Assembly: GCA_007127625.1 (NCBI GenBank)
Contig: SKYZ01000285.1
Location: 1-17,961 of the forward strand
Source: Aquisalimonas sp.
GTDB lineage: Bacteria; Pseudomonadota; Gammaproteobacteria; Nitrococcales; Aquisalimonadaceae
DNA: 17,961 bases
Direction: 5' to 3'
Shown: in pieces, positions 1 to 7,829 of the stretch
Layout of the letters: every line of letters starts with the position of its first letter
Numbering within the stretch: position 1 is the first letter of the stretch
Notes under the pieces: generated by a model
Told to the model about the DNA's origin: nothing
The model's database searches: none
Seen by the model: the letters and a program-made list of their open reading frames with translations, nothing else
Translations under genes and position numbers: made by a program

Positions 1-26
1 AAACCCGCACGAGTGGATCTGTGGGG

Positions 27-50
27 GGCCGGCCGGGCAACCGGTCGGCC
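27..50. repeat. Strong hairpin with GCAA loop, upstream of regulator
   Basis: Two 10-base arms (27-36 and 41-50) pair with a single G-T wobble around a GCAA loop, a GNRA-type tetraloop. No T-run follows directly, so this is not a standard intrinsic terminator. It may end transcription of a gene left of the window or be a diverged repeat. Only the structure is seen; the function is unknown. Confidence 0.45.
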
Positions 51-109
51 TACCCGACGTCCGCCGTTTTCCCGACATCTAGGCCATCGTAGCCTGTCGA
101 AGCCCCATC

Positions 110-134
110 GGCGGACCTGAAGGTCCGCCCTACG
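110..134 (-). repeat. GTAG-type palindrome (family A), single copy
   Basis: On the minus strand this reads CGTAGG followed by the palindromic core GGCGGACCTTCAGGTCCGCC (overlapping the last G), with 8-bp arms around TTCA. Bases 100-109 to its left (AAGCCCCATC) match the inner flank of the copy at 13795-13819, so this looks like one half of the 93-bp double unit seen there, with the other half lost or diverged. Confidence 0.85.
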
Positions 135-154
135 AACCCCCGCACGCCCCCTCC

Positions 155-170
155 TGGCACGTTTACTGCA
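155..170 (+). promoter_or_regulatory. Sigma-54 (RpoN) promoter for the fleR-type gene
   Basis: The sequence is TGGCACG-TTTA-CTGCA. It matches the -24/-12 consensus TGGCACG-N4-TTGCA with one mismatch (C for the first T of TTGC), and the GG and GC elements have the correct spacing. The predicted transcription start is near 181, giving a leader of about 62 nt before the GTG at 243. In Pseudomonas and Vibrio the two-component flagellar regulator genes are sigma-54 dependent, which fits. The match is direct; activity is inferred. Confidence 0.85.
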
Positions 171-242
171 CAACCCTTCCCATACGAAGAACAAGGCCGT
201 CGGGGAATCGTCATCGTCGGCCTGTGAGTGGGAGGGTGCGTC

Positions 243-1568
243 GTGTCGGAGACGAAGATTCTCGTGGTTGCAGCGGACGAGGCCATGCGTGCCGCGCCGG
301 TCCAGGCGCTGGGGGACGCGGGCTTCGAGGTGCTGTCCGCTGCTTCCCTGGATGCCGCCTGTGACGCCATCAACACCGCCCCCGTGGGCCTGGCCCTGGT
401 GCATGCCAGCAGTGTGGGCGACTGGCGTCGACTGCGCCGCCGGCCAGGAGCACCGCCGGTGGTGGTGATGGAGCCGGGAGCCGATGTGCCACGGGCGGTG
501 CGCGCCATTCGCTACGGGGCCGTCGATTTTCTGGCGGCGCCCGAGGACGCCGGCGCCGTGGTCACCGTGGCCCGGCGCCACGCCGTCCCCGCCACGGGCG
601 ACGGCCTGGTGGCGGTGGATCAACGGACCCGCGGCGTGCTGGATCTGGCCCGCCGGGTGGCGTCGAAGCCGGTGACGGTGCTGCTGAACGGCGAGAGCGG
701 TACGGGGAAGGAGGTCTTCGCCCGGTATCTTCACGACCAATCCGATCGCGCCGAAGGCCCCTTCGTGGCGGTGAACTGCGCGGCCATCCCCGAGAACATG
801 CTGGAGGCGCTGCTGTTCGGCTACGAGAAGGGCGCCTTCACCGGTGCGGTGCGCAGCCACGCCGGCAAATTCGAACAGGCCGCCGGCGGCACGCTACTCC
901 TGGACGAAATCTCGGAGATCGACGGCGCCCTGCAGGCGAAACTGCTGCGGGTGCTGCAGGAGCGGGAGGTGGAGCGCCTCTGCGGCTCGCGGCCCATCCC
1001 CGTGGACGCCCGCGTGGTAGCCACCACCAACCGCGATCTGCGCGAGGCCGTGGCCAGTGGCGCCTTCCGCGAGGATCTCTACTACCGCCTGTGTGTCTTC
1101 CCCATCCAGTTGCCGCCGCTGCGGGAGCGTCGTGACGACGTTCTGCCGCTGGCCGAGGAGCTGCTGCAGCGGCTGGGCAATGGCAGCGCCACGCTCTCGC
1201 CGGGGGCGCGCCGCCGGCTGTTGGAGCACGACTGGCCGGGCAACGTCCGGGAACTGGAGAATGTGGTCCAGCGCGCGCTGATCCTCGCCGATGGCGAGCA
1301 CGTGGACGCCGAGGACCTGCAGTTCGAGGTGGCGCCCTTGAGCGCCGATGTCACTGCCGAGGCCGACGGCTCCCTGGACGAGAGCCTGCGGGACAGCGAG
1401 CACCGTCTGATTCTTGACACCCTGCGCCAGACCAATGGCAGCCGCAAGACGACAGCGGATCGCCTGGGTATCAGCGTGCGCACGCTCAGATACAAGATCG
1501 CCCGCATGCGCGACGAGGGCGTGGCGGTGCCGGACAGCGGCGGCGCAGCGCAGGTGCAGGCGGGTTAA
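243..1568 (+). CDS. fleR: FleR/FlrC-type sigma-54 activator with degenerate receiver
   Basis: This is a bacterial enhancer-binding protein of 441 aa that would activate sigma-54 flagellar promoters. Residues 1-115 have a receiver-like fold, 125-360 are the AAA+ domain and 398-430 a Fis-type helix-turn-helix. Visible motifs are Walker A GESGTGKE (150-157), the sigma-54 contact loop GAFTGA (197-202), Walker B ending DE (221-222) and REDLYYR (276-282). The C-terminal segment RTLRYKIARMRDEGV is typical of FlrC/FleR rather than FleQ, and the position just before fliE also fits FleR. Oddly, the receiver lacks the usual acidic pair (AA at 10-11), the phospho-acceptor Asp (His 54), the conserved Thr (Glu 76) and the Lys (Ala 99). 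I chose the GTG at 243 because GGAGG (231-235) sits 7 bases before it; a GTG at 228 would add five residues with no ribosome site. No FleS-type kinase is visible in this window. Confidence 0.9.
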   Translation: MSETKILVVAADEAMRAAPVQALGDAGFEVLSAASLDAACDAINTAPVGLALVHASSVGDWRRLRRRPGAPPVVVMEPGADVPRAVRAIRYGAVDFLAAPEDAGAVVTVARRHAVPATGDGLVAVDQRTRGVLDLARRVASKPVTVLLNGESGTGKEVFARYLHDQSDRAEGPFVAVNCAAIPENMLEALLFGYEKGAFTGAVRSHAGKFEQAAGGTLLLDEISEIDGALQAKLLRVLQEREVERLCGSRPIPVDARVVATTNRDLREAVASGAFREDLYYRLCVFPIQLPPLRERRDDVLPLAEELLQRLGNGSATLSPGARRRLLEHDWPGNVRELENVVQRALILADGEHVDAEDLQFEVAPLSADVTAEADGSLDESLRDSEHRLILDTLRQTNGSRKTTADRLGISVRTLRYKIARMRDEGVAVPDSGGAAQVQAG

Positions 1569-1578
1569 CGGAATTGCG

Positions 1579-1594
1579 GCCCCGTTCATGGGGC
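1579..1594 (+). other. Small hairpin between regulator and fliE
   Basis: GCCCC and GGGGC pair around a 6-base loop in the 45-base gap before fliE. There is no T-run, so it is unlikely to terminate transcription. It could slightly modulate read-through or mRNA stability, or be chance in GC-rich DNA. Confidence 0.25.
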
Positions 1595-1613
1595 ACGGGA
1601 ACGGAGGTGTGCT

Positions 1614-1940
1614 ATGAATCCGGTCAACAACAATGGTGCGGCGCAGCTGCTTCAGCAGATGCAGGCCATGGCCGAGCAGGCAGGCGGCGCCCGGGAGGCG
1701 CAGGGCAACCCGCAGGAGGGGCCGCAGTTCGCCGAGGCGCTGCGCAATGCCGTGGAGACGGTGAACGAGACCCAGCTCCAGGCCAGTGCCATGCAGGATG
1801 CATTCGTCAGCGGCGAGGACGTGGAACTGACGGAAGTGATGGTGTCGCTGCAGAAGTCACAGGTCGCCTTCGAGGCCACCAAGCAGGTGCGCAACCAGCT
1901 GGTGGAAGCCTACCAGGACATCTACAACATGCCCGTCTGA
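1614..1940 (+). CDS. fliE: Flagellar hook-basal body protein FliE
   Basis: FliE (108 aa) is the small adaptor that joins the MS-ring to the rod and is among the first proteins exported by the flagellar secretion system. The C-terminal half carries the FliE signature: an acidic LTEVMVSLQKSQVAFEA-like helix and the closing VRNQLVEAYQDIYNMPV, common to the family, which is usually 100-115 aa. The N-terminal third is Gln/Ala-rich. GGAGG at 1603-1607 lies 6 bases before the ATG. It starts 45 bases after the regulator stop and 17 bases before fliF. I see no convincing sigma-54 site immediately upstream, so it probably shares the transcript from 155-170 or uses a promoter I cannot recognise. Confidence 0.95.
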   Translation: MNPVNNNGAAQLLQQMQAMAEQAGGAREAQGNPQEGPQFAEALRNAVETVNETQLQASAMQDAFVSGEDVELTEVMVSLQKSQVAFEATKQVRNQLVEAYQDIYNMPV

Positions 1941-1957
1941 CCTGAGGTAATGGAGTC

Positions 1958-3688
1958 ATGGCCGAGTCACAGGCACTGAGCCCACGGGACAGCCAGGATC
2001 TCACTGCGGATCCGGAAGGCACCGGCGCGGGCAGCGGCGAGCGCCCCTGGCAGCGCTTCATGCGCGGTCCCATGGACATGCGCCAGATCGGGCTTGTCGC
2101 CGCCATTCTGGGGGCCGTGGGCCTGGGTGTCGGCCTGTTCTTCTGGGCGCAGCAGCCCAGCTATCAGACGCTCTACAGCGGCCTCAGCGAGTCGGACCGT
2201 GCCCAGGTGGTGGAGGCGCTGCGCGAGAGCGACGTGACCGTACGGCTCAACCGCGACACCGGCGCCGTGGAGGTGCCGCGCGGCGATGTCCATGAAGCGC
2301 GCATCTTCCTCGCCGGCCGGGGGTTGCCGGAGGGGCAGGGCACCGGTTTCGAGATGCTGGACGAGGACCAGCGCTTCGGCACCAGTCAGTTCATGGAATC
2401 CGCACGCTTCCAGCGCGCACTGGAGACCGAGCTGGCGCGCTCGGTGAGTTCCCTCAGTCCGGTGCAGAGTGCCCGGGTGCATCTGGCGGTGCCCGAGGAC
2501 TCGGTGTTCATCCGCGAAACCAGCCGGCCCACGGCTTCCGTGACGGTGCATCTCCACGGCGGTCGCAGTCTCAGCGACGGCCAGGTCCAGGCCGTTGTGC
2601 ACATGATCGCCAGCAGCGTGCCGGAGATGACCGAGGACAACGTCTCCGTGGTGGACCAGAGCGGTAATCTGCTCACACGGGATGACGATAGCCGCAACGG
2701 CATGTCCTCCTCGCAGTTCGAAGTGCGGGAACGCCTGGAACGGGACTACCAGCGCCGCATCGAGGAGCTGCTCACGCCGATGGTGGGTAACGGCCGGGTG
2801 AAGGCCAAGGTCAACGCCGATGTGGACTTCTCCCGGGAGGAGCTGACCGAGGAAATGTTCGACCCCGACGCCACGGTGATCCGCAGCGAGCAGACCAGTG
2901 AGGAGCAGGGATCCGGCCGGGAGCTGGCCCAGGGCATCCCGGGAGCGCTGACCAACCAGCCGCCCGGTGCCGGGGTGATCGGTGGCGACGGTGACGGCGA
3001 CGGCGGAGGGTTCATGCCCGAACCCCTGAACATGACCAACACGGCGACGCGCAACTATGAAGTCGGCCGTACCCTGCGCCACCTGCAGCGGCCGGAAGGC
3101 GCCCTGCAGCGGCTGACGGTGGCGGTGCTGGTGGATCAGCCCATGGTGGAGGGTGAAGAGGGCGAAATGGCCCGCGAGGCCATGACTGCGGAGCAGGTGG
3201 AGCAGATCACCGCCCTGGTGCAGGATGCCGTCGGCTTCGATGAGGCCCGGGGGGATCGCGTCAACGTCGTGGATGCGGCGTTCCAGGAGGTCGCGGCGGA
3301 GGCCGAGATGGTGGAGCCCGCCATCTGGGAGCAACCGTGGTTGCAGGAGCTGCTGCGCTGGATGATCGCCGGGCTGGTAGCGCTGGCACTGATCCTGTTC
3401 GTGGTCCGCCCGCTGGTAAAGGCGCTGGTCGGTGGTGCGGACGCCGACTCGGGTGCGGCCCGCTCCTCTGACGGCGAAAGCCTGCCGCCCGGTAGTGCCC
3501 ATGCGGATGCCGCGGACGGGCAGCAGCGCCTGACCGGGCCGGATGTCGAGAGCGGGTCGATTGCCCAGAGTGCGACGGCTGTCCAGGATCAGAGCGATGA
3601 CAAGGTGCAGGCTGCCAGGGAAATGGTGGAGAGCGATCCCGCACTGGCGGCGAACGTGATCAAGAACTGGCTGAACGAAGATGAGTGA
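1958..3688 (+). CDS. fliF: Flagellar MS-ring protein FliF
   Basis: FliF (576 aa) forms the inner-membrane MS-ring that houses the export gate and carries the rotor. A soluble N-terminus is followed by a first membrane helix at about 43-65, then the periplasmic ring-building region with the TLYSGLSESDRAQVVEAL stretch just after the helix. A second membrane helix at about 468-486 leads to a cytoplasmic tail whose last 20 residues (MVESDPALAANVIKNWLNEDE region) are the FliG-binding peptide. A Gly/Asp-rich loop (GGDGDGDGGG) lies in the periplasmic part. GAGG at 1944-1947 precedes the ATG by 10 bases. The stop overlaps the fliG start by 8 bases, which suggests coupled translation of these two interacting proteins. 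Length is normal for the family. Confidence 0.97.
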   Translation: MAESQALSPRDSQDLTADPEGTGAGSGERPWQRFMRGPMDMRQIGLVAAILGAVGLGVGLFFWAQQPSYQTLYSGLSESDRAQVVEALRESDVTVRLNRDTGAVEVPRGDVHEARIFLAGRGLPEGQGTGFEMLDEDQRFGTSQFMESARFQRALETELARSVSSLSPVQSARVHLAVPEDSVFIRETSRPTASVTVHLHGGRSLSDGQVQAVVHMIASSVPEMTEDNVSVVDQSGNLLTRDDDSRNGMSSSQFEVRERLERDYQRRIEELLTPMVGNGRVKAKVNADVDFSREELTEEMFDPDATVIRSEQTSEEQGSGRELAQGIPGALTNQPPGAGVIGGDGDGDGGGFMPEPLNMTNTATRNYEVGRTLRHLQRPEGALQRLTVAVLVDQPMVEGEEGEMAREAMTAEQVEQITALVQDAVGFDEARGDRVNVVDAAFQEVAAEAEMVEPAIWEQPWLQELLRWMIAGLVALALILFVVRPLVKALVGGADADSGAARSSDGESLPPGSAHADAADGQQRLTGPDVESGSIAQSATAVQDQSDDKVQAAREMVESDPALAANVIKNWLNEDE

Positions 3689-4700
3689 AGAGAACCAGCA
3701 GGCGGTACGTAAGCTCAGCGGTGCGGAACGTGCCGCCATCTTCCTCATGAGTCTTGGCGAGGACGAGGCCGCGTCGGTACTGCAGCATCTGGGGCCGCGG
3801 GAGGTGCAGGTGCTCGGCACCACCATGACCAGCCTCAAGAACGTGAGCCGGGAGCAGGTGGGCGGCGTCATGGAGGAGTTCGTGGTCACGGTGGGCCAGC
3901 ACACCTCCCTGGGCATCGGCAACACGGACTACATCCGCTCGGTACTGGTGAAGGCGCTGGGCGAGGACAAGGCCGGCGGCATCATCGACCGTATCCTCAT
4001 GGGCGGCAACACCCGCGGTCTGGAGCAGCTAAAGTGGCTGGACGGGCGCACCGTTGCCGAGATGCTGCGCCTGGAGCATCCGCAGATCACCGCCATTGTG
4101 CTGTCGTACCTGGATTCCGATCACGCCGCCGAGGTGCTGGCGGAGATCCCCGAGCGCATGCGCCACGATATTGTCATGCGCATTGCCACCCTGGACGGGG
4201 TTCAGCCCGCCGCGCTGCAGGAACTGGACGAGATGATGGAGAAGCAGTTCTCCGGCAAGCAGCGCCTCAAATCATCCTCCATCGGCGGCCTGCAGGCGGC
4301 GGCCAATATTCTCAACTTCCTGGATACGTCCGTGGAAGGCTCCGTGATGGAGGCCATCACGGAAATGGACGAGGACCTGGGCAGCCGCATTCAGGACCTC
4401 ATGTTCGTGTTCAACGACCTGGGCAACCTGGACGACCGCAGTGTGCAGACCCTGCTCCGCGAGGTGACCTCCGACAACCTGGTGCTGGCGCTCAAGGGTG
4501 CCGACGAGACGGTGAAGGACAAGATGTTCCGCAATCTCTCCCGGCGCGCCTCGGAGATGCTGCAGGACGATCTGGAGGCCAAGGGCCCGGTCCGCCTGAG
4601 CGAGGTGGAGCAGGCGCAGAAGGAAGTGTTGGGTATTGCCAAGCGCCTGGCCGATGAGGGTCAGATCTCCCTGGGCGGAGGCGGCGATGAGTTTGTCTAA
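3681..4700 (+). CDS. fliG: Flagellar motor switch protein FliG
   Basis: FliG (339 aa) links the MS-ring to the C-ring and carries the charged residues that contact the stator. The N-terminal domain (about 1-100) binds FliF, the middle domain holds the EHPQ motif (132-135), and the C-terminal domain (about 235-339) has MFVF (241-244) and the charged helix ending SEMLQDDLEAKGPVR with Asp 296 and Asp 297, matching the torque helix of E. coli FliG. Its start lies inside the end of fliF, and its own end overlaps fliH by 14 bases. Length and motifs are complete. Confidence 0.97.
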   Translation: MSEENQQAVRKLSGAERAAIFLMSLGEDEAASVLQHLGPREVQVLGTTMTSLKNVSREQVGGVMEEFVVTVGQHTSLGIGNTDYIRSVLVKALGEDKAGGIIDRILMGGNTRGLEQLKWLDGRTVAEMLRLEHPQITAIVLSYLDSDHAAEVLAEIPERMRHDIVMRIATLDGVQPAALQELDEMMEKQFSGKQRLKSSSIGGLQAAANILNFLDTSVEGSVMEAITEMDEDLGSRIQDLMFVFNDLGNLDDRSVQTLLREVTSDNLVLALKGADETVKDKMFRNLSRRASEMLQDDLEAKGPVRLSEVEQAQKEVLGIAKRLADEGQISLGGGGDEFV

Positions 4701-5604
4701 ACTCCTCCGCGGGGACGAAGCCGATGCCATGAGCCGCTGGGAACTGCCCCACGTGGACGGACAGGCGGAGACCGGCACGCGGACACGCCAGGCTGAAGAG
4801 GCCGAGCCGGCGGAGGAGGAGGCGACACCCCGCTGGCCCACCGCCGAGGAACTGGAGTCCATTCGTCAGCAGGCCCATGACGAGGGTTTTGCCGAGGGCC
4901 GCGAGGCGGGCCACCAGGAGGGCCACGAGAAGGGCTACAAGGCCGGCGAGAAGGAAGCGAAGAAGCTCCAGCAGGAACAGAAGAAGCGGCTGCAGACGCT
5001 GGAGGCGCTCATCGATGCCCAGGCGGAGCCGCTGGAACAGCTGGACGACGAGGTCCAGGAGCAGATGGTCCGCCTGGTGCTGACCCTGTCGCGACAGGTC
5101 ATCCGCCGGGAGTTGCAGACCCAGCCCGGCGAGATCCTGCCGGTGATCCGCGAAGCGGTGGCTCTGCTGCCCATGTCGGCGCGGGATGTCCGGGTTCATG
5201 TGCATCCGGATGATCATCGCTTTCTCAATGAATTGCTGGGCGAGGACGAAAGCGGCCGCGCCTGGCGCCTGGTGGACGACCCGTCCCTGACTCGCGGCGG
5301 CTGCGTGGTGCAGGCGGAGCGCTCGCGGGTGGACGCCACGCTGGAGCGGCGTCTGGCACAGCTGGCCAGCCAGCTCCTGGGCGGGCGGGAGGACGATCTG
5401 GTGCGGGATCTGACCCGGAGTGATGCCGGGACGGCGCCGCCGCAGGAATCGGATGCGCCTGCGGCGGCGGCCGAGCCGGAGGCGGGCTCCGATGACGGTA
5501 CCGAGCCGCCGGATTCCGGGGAGGACGACACGCCCGGAACGGATGAGCCGGACGTGGCGCCGGATGATGGTGATACCGACCCGGAGGAGCCCCGCGAGCC
5601 ATGA
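4687..5604 (+). CDS. fliH: Flagellar export ATPase regulator FliH
   Basis: FliH (305 aa) binds the FliI ATPase, restrains it and docks it to the C-ring. A diagnostic glycine repeat runs through residues 67-87, with glycines exactly every fourth residue (67, 71, 75, 79, 83, 87), as in FliH and its type III homologues. A charged coiled coil follows (about 88-125), then the C-terminal FliI-binding domain (about 126-243). From about residue 245 there is an acidic Pro/Asp/Glu/Ala tail of about 60 residues not found in most FliH proteins. I chose the ATG at 4687 because GGAG lies 5 bases before it; the frame is open back to 4636, but that would overlap fliG by 65 bases. The stop overlaps the fliI start (ATGA). 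Confidence 0.93.
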   Translation: MSLSKLLRGDEADAMSRWELPHVDGQAETGTRTRQAEEAEPAEEEATPRWPTAEELESIRQQAHDEGFAEGREAGHQEGHEKGYKAGEKEAKKLQQEQKKRLQTLEALIDAQAEPLEQLDDEVQEQMVRLVLTLSRQVIRRELQTQPGEILPVIREAVALLPMSARDVRVHVHPDDHRFLNELLGEDESGRAWRLVDDPSLTRGGCVVQAERSRVDATLERRLAQLASQLLGGREDDLVRDLTRSDAGTAPPQESDAPAAAAEPEAGSDDGTEPPDSGEDDTPGTDEPDVAPDDGDTDPEEPREP

Positions 5605-6959
5605 GTGACCCCACCGCCGAGCGCCGGAACATCTGGCTGGACCGTCTGCGCGGGATGGAGGAGCAGGTCGAGCCGCCGCGGATGGTGCCCACGGGGGTGC
5701 TGCGGCGCATGGTGGGGCTGACGCTGGAAGCGGAGGGTTGCGTGGCGCCGGTGGGCGCCCGCTGCCTGATCGCAACACCGGATGGCACCGAGGTGGAGGC
5801 AGAGGTCGTCGGCTTCGGTGACGACAGTCTGTTCCTGATGCCCACAGGGGATATTCACGGTCTCACGCCCAACGCCACGGTGACGCCCCAGGAAGGGGTC
5901 TACGAGGCGGAGGTGGGCGAGAATCTGCTGGGCCGCATTCTGGATGGCTCCGGGCGCCCCATCGACGATGCCGGGCCGCTGCACGTGACTGAGCGCAAGC
6001 CGTTGCTGGGTGAGTCGGTGAATCCGCTCTCCCGGGCGCCCATCCGCGAGCCCCTGGATACGGGGGTGCGCGCCATCAATGGTCTGCTCACCGTGGGCCG
6101 GGGGCAGCGCATGGGTCTGTTTGCCGGCAGCGGTGTTGGCAAGAGTGTGCTGCTGGGGATGATGACCCGCTACACCAACGCCGACGTGGTGGTGGTGGGG
6201 TTGATCGGCGAACGTGGCCGGGAGGTGAAGGAGTTCATCGAGGACATTCTCGGCGAAGATGGGCTCCAGCGTTCGGTGGTGGTGGCGGCACCGGCGGATG
6301 CCTCGCCGTTGATGCGGCTGCACGGTGCCATGCAGGCGACGGCGATCGCGGAGCATTTCCGCGATCAGGGCAAGCAGGTCCTGCTGCTGATGGATTCGCT
6401 GACCCGCTACGCCCAGGCGCAGCGGGAGATCGGGCTGTCCATCGGTGAGCCGCCCACCACGAAGGGTTATCCGCCGTCGGTGTTTGCACGGCTGCCGCGG
6501 CTGGTGGAGCGTGCCGGGAACGGGCCGGTGGGTGGTGGTTCGATCACTGCCTTTTACACGGTGCTGGTGGAGGGTGATGATCAGAACGATCCCATCGCCG
6601 ATGCGGCGCGGGCGATCCTGGACGGGCATGTGGTGTTGAGCCGGGATCTGGCGGACGCGGGGCATTATCCGGCCATTGATATCGAGGCCTCGGTGAGCCG
6701 GGCCATGGCGAACATTGTCGACGCTCGGCATCGGGAGATGGCGCAGCGGTTCCAGCAGATCTACGGGGTCTGGCGGCAGAACCGGGATCTGATCAACGTC
6801 GGGGCGTACCAGCGGGGCTCGGATCCGCGGGTAGACGAAGCCATCGAGTTGCGGCCGCGCTTGCTGGAGTTCCTGCAGCAGGACCTGCATGCGTCGGAGA
6901 CGCTGGAGGACAGTGTCGCCAAGCTCGAAGGGGTGTTGCCCGGGGGCGGCAACGCGTAG
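5601..6959 (+). CDS. fliI: Flagellum-specific export ATPase FliI
   Basis: FliI (452 aa) is the hexameric ATPase at the base of the flagellar export apparatus and is related to the F1 beta subunit. The Walker A motif AGSGVGKS is at 175-182, the GERGREV segment at 203-209, and the Walker B strand ends at Asp 265 in [19 protein letters not shown], a stretch nearly invariant in FliI. The [14 protein letters not shown] segment (283-296) also fits. The 4-base ATGA overlap with fliH implies coupled translation. The gene is followed by a repeat-filled gap of 235 bases, unusual because fliJ normally follows fliI closely. Confidence 0.97.
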   Translation: MSDPTAERRNIWLDRLRGMEEQVEPPRMVPTGVLRRMVGLTLEAEGCVAPVGARCLIATPDGTEVEAEVVGFGDDSLFLMPTGDIHGLTPNATVTPQEGVYEAEVGENLLGRILDGSGRPIDDAGPLHVTERKPLLGESVNPLSRAPIREPLDTGVRAINGLLTVGRGQRMGLFAGSGVGKSVLLGMMTRYTNADVVVVGLIGERGREVKEFIEDILGEDGLQRSVVVAAPADASPLMRLHGAMQATAIAEHFRDQGKQVLLLMDSLTRYAQAQREIGLSIGEPPTTKGYPPSVFARLPRLVERAGNGPVGGGSITAFYTVLVEGDDQNDPIADAARAILDGHVVLSRDLADAGHYPAIDIEASVSRAMANIVDARHREMAQRFQQIYGVWRQNRDLINVGAYQRGSDPRVDEAIELRPRLLEFLQQDLHASETLEDSVAKLEGVLPGGGNA

Positions 6960-7022
6960 GTTGGCCCGGCGTGCATGTATCCCCGCCCCAGCGACGCCCC
7001 GCGAAGCGATGTCTGGACTACC

Positions 7023-7047
7023 CGTAGGGCGGATCTTTAGATCCACC
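7023..7047 (+). repeat. GTAG-type palindrome (family A, variant), left half
   Basis: CGTAGG leads into a palindrome with the core GGATC-TTTA-GATCC. One arm base is mismatched (C opposite A), so this copy is slightly decayed. It pairs in inverted orientation with 7092-7116, with a 44-base spacer unrelated to the spacer shared by the 11251 and 13795 units. Confidence 0.85.
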
Positions 7048-7091
7048 TTCCACCGAAATGCTGGGCACGGTGGGTGATCCGGGCCCGCAAC

Positions 7092-7116
7092 GGTGGACCT
7101 GAAGGTCCACCCTACG
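7092..7116 (-). repeat. GTAG-type palindrome (family A, GTGGACC variant), right half
   Basis: The core GGTGGACCTGAAGGTCCACC is a perfect 8-bp-arm palindrome around TGAA. The third arm base changes from C to T relative to the main type, and its partner changes to match, so pairing is kept. Together with 7023-7047 it forms a 94-bp double unit with the CGTAG ends facing outward. An open frame into fliJ begins inside it (GTG at 7093), probably by chance. Confidence 0.85.
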
Positions 7117-7183
7117 CTTCCGTATCGCTGCACGGCCAGGATGGCGTATCTTGCAAGGAGGCGATGGTTTCACTGGTTTCCAA

Positions 7184-7193
7184 GGGGGGGGGG
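7184..7193 (+). repeat. Run of ten G bases before fliJ
   Basis: A G10 homopolymer ends one base before the ATG at 7195 and would have to serve as, or overlap, its ribosome-binding site. Runs of this length are prone to strand slippage and to sequencing miscounts. A better ribosome-site-like AAGGAGG (7155-7161) lies just before an ATG at 7164, whose frame joins fliJ only if the run has nine G bases. Confidence 0.9.
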
Positions 7194-7194
7194 C

Positions 7195-7644
7195 ATGACC
7201 CGACTGAAGCGCTTGCAGACGGTCGAAGGCGTGATGGGCGACAAGGCCGAGCGTGCGGCGCGGGAATTCGGGCGGGTGCAGGAGCAGTTGCAGCAGGAGC
7301 AGCAGCGGCTGGAACAGTTGCAGCAGTTCCGGGCGGAGTACCACGGACGCCTCATCGGTGACGCCAGCGAGCCCATGGATGCCTTCCGGCTGCGTGATTT
7401 CAATGCGTTCATTCTGCGCATCGATGCCGCCATCGAGCAGCAGCGCGGGCAGATCCGGGAGGTGGAGCAGAAGCTTGAGCATGCGCGTGCGCAGTGGAAC
7501 GAAGAGCGCACCCGCGCCGACGCTCTGGGCAAGGTGGTGGACCAGGAGCGTCGGACGGAGGCACGCAGGGAGCAGAAGCGCGAGCAGAGCCAGGCGGACG
7601 AGCTGGCGGCGCGGATGTTCGCCCACCGTCGTAATCGGCCGTGA
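7195..7644 (+). CDS. fliJ: Flagellar export chaperone FliJ
   Basis: FliJ (149 aa) is a small coiled-coil protein that sits in the FliI ring and links it to FlhA, and it helps recycle export chaperones. The whole protein is charged and helical, with long Gln/Glu/Arg heptad-like stretches (about 20-55 and 75-130) and the typical N-terminal MTRLKRLQTV and closing basic HRRNRP. The length matches the family (about 147 aa). The start is uncertain: the ATG at 7195 is the natural one by alignment with known FliJ N-termini, but it is preceded only by the G10 run. The frame is also open from an ATG at 7141 and a GTG at 7093, which would add residues unlike FliJ. Confidence 0.88.
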   Translation: MTRLKRLQTVEGVMGDKAERAAREFGRVQEQLQQEQQRLEQLQQFRAEYHGRLIGDASEPMDAFRLRDFNAFILRIDAAIEQQRGQIREVEQKLEHARAQWNEERTRADALGKVVDQERRTEARREQKREQSQADELAARMFAHRRNRP

Positions 7645-7669
7645 CGGCTGCCGGAAGGGTTTCGTACCG

Positions 7670-7691
7670 TCTGGGCTGAAGCCCGTCCTGC
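7670..7691 (-). repeat. GTAGGA-type palindrome (family C), degraded left copy
   Basis: The centre GGGCTGAAGCCC is a palindrome, and on the minus strand the flank reads GCAGGACGGGCTTCAGCCC, a close relative of the copy at 7721-7744 in inverted orientation. It lies 26 bases after the fliJ stop. Confidence 0.65.
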
Positions 7692-7720
7692 GATTGCTCG
7701 CGGTCAAGCGCGCCCGCCTA

Positions 7721-7744
7721 GTAGGAGGGGCTTCAGCCCCGATC
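7721..7744 (+). repeat. GTAGGA-type palindrome (family C), right copy
   Basis: GTAGGA is followed by GGGGCTTCAGCCCC (7727-7740) and GATC. The form closely resembles the GTAGGAGCGGCTTCAGCCGCGA-like repetitive extragenic palindromes common in pseudomonads. It shares the GTAGG head with family A but has a different stem. Confidence 0.75.
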
Positions 7745-7774
7745 ACGCCGCGTTTCACGCACGCATCGTCAAGT

Positions 7775-7790
7775 TGGCCCCGGTCTTGCT
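7775..7790 (+). promoter_or_regulatory. Sigma-54 promoter for fliK
   Basis: The sequence is TGGCCCC-GGTC-TTGCT. Both the GG and GC elements and their spacing fit the -24/-12 consensus, with two changes in the less conserved -24 flank. The predicted start of transcription is near 7801. This supports a fliK start at 7830 (29-base leader with GGGAG) over 7809 (8-base leader with no ribosome site). Confidence 0.75.
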
Positions 7791-7829
7791 AGCTAACCCC
7801 TCAGAACCATGAACATCCGGGAGAATGGC

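Noticed and set aside
1574..1945. A 123-codon frame overlapping fliE
   Set aside because: It is the out-of-frame shadow of fliE, Gly/Ala/Arg-rich, with no family match.
1967..3925. A 652-codon open frame on the minus strand opposite fliF and fliG
   Set aside because: It is the antisense shadow of well-recognised genes in GC-rich DNA; it is His/Arg/Leu-rich with no recognisable domain. The same applies to the long minus-strand frames at 5214-7133, 13883-15226 and 15139-17109.
4636..4686. N-terminal extension of FliH to the ATG at 4636
   Set aside because: It would overlap fliG by 65 bases; the ATG at 4687 has a good ribosome site and gives a typical FliH N-terminus.
7093..7194. N-terminal extension of FliJ from the GTG at 7093
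   Set aside because: It is a translated palindrome (MDLKVHPT) followed by residues unlike FliJ; the family N-terminus begins at 7195.
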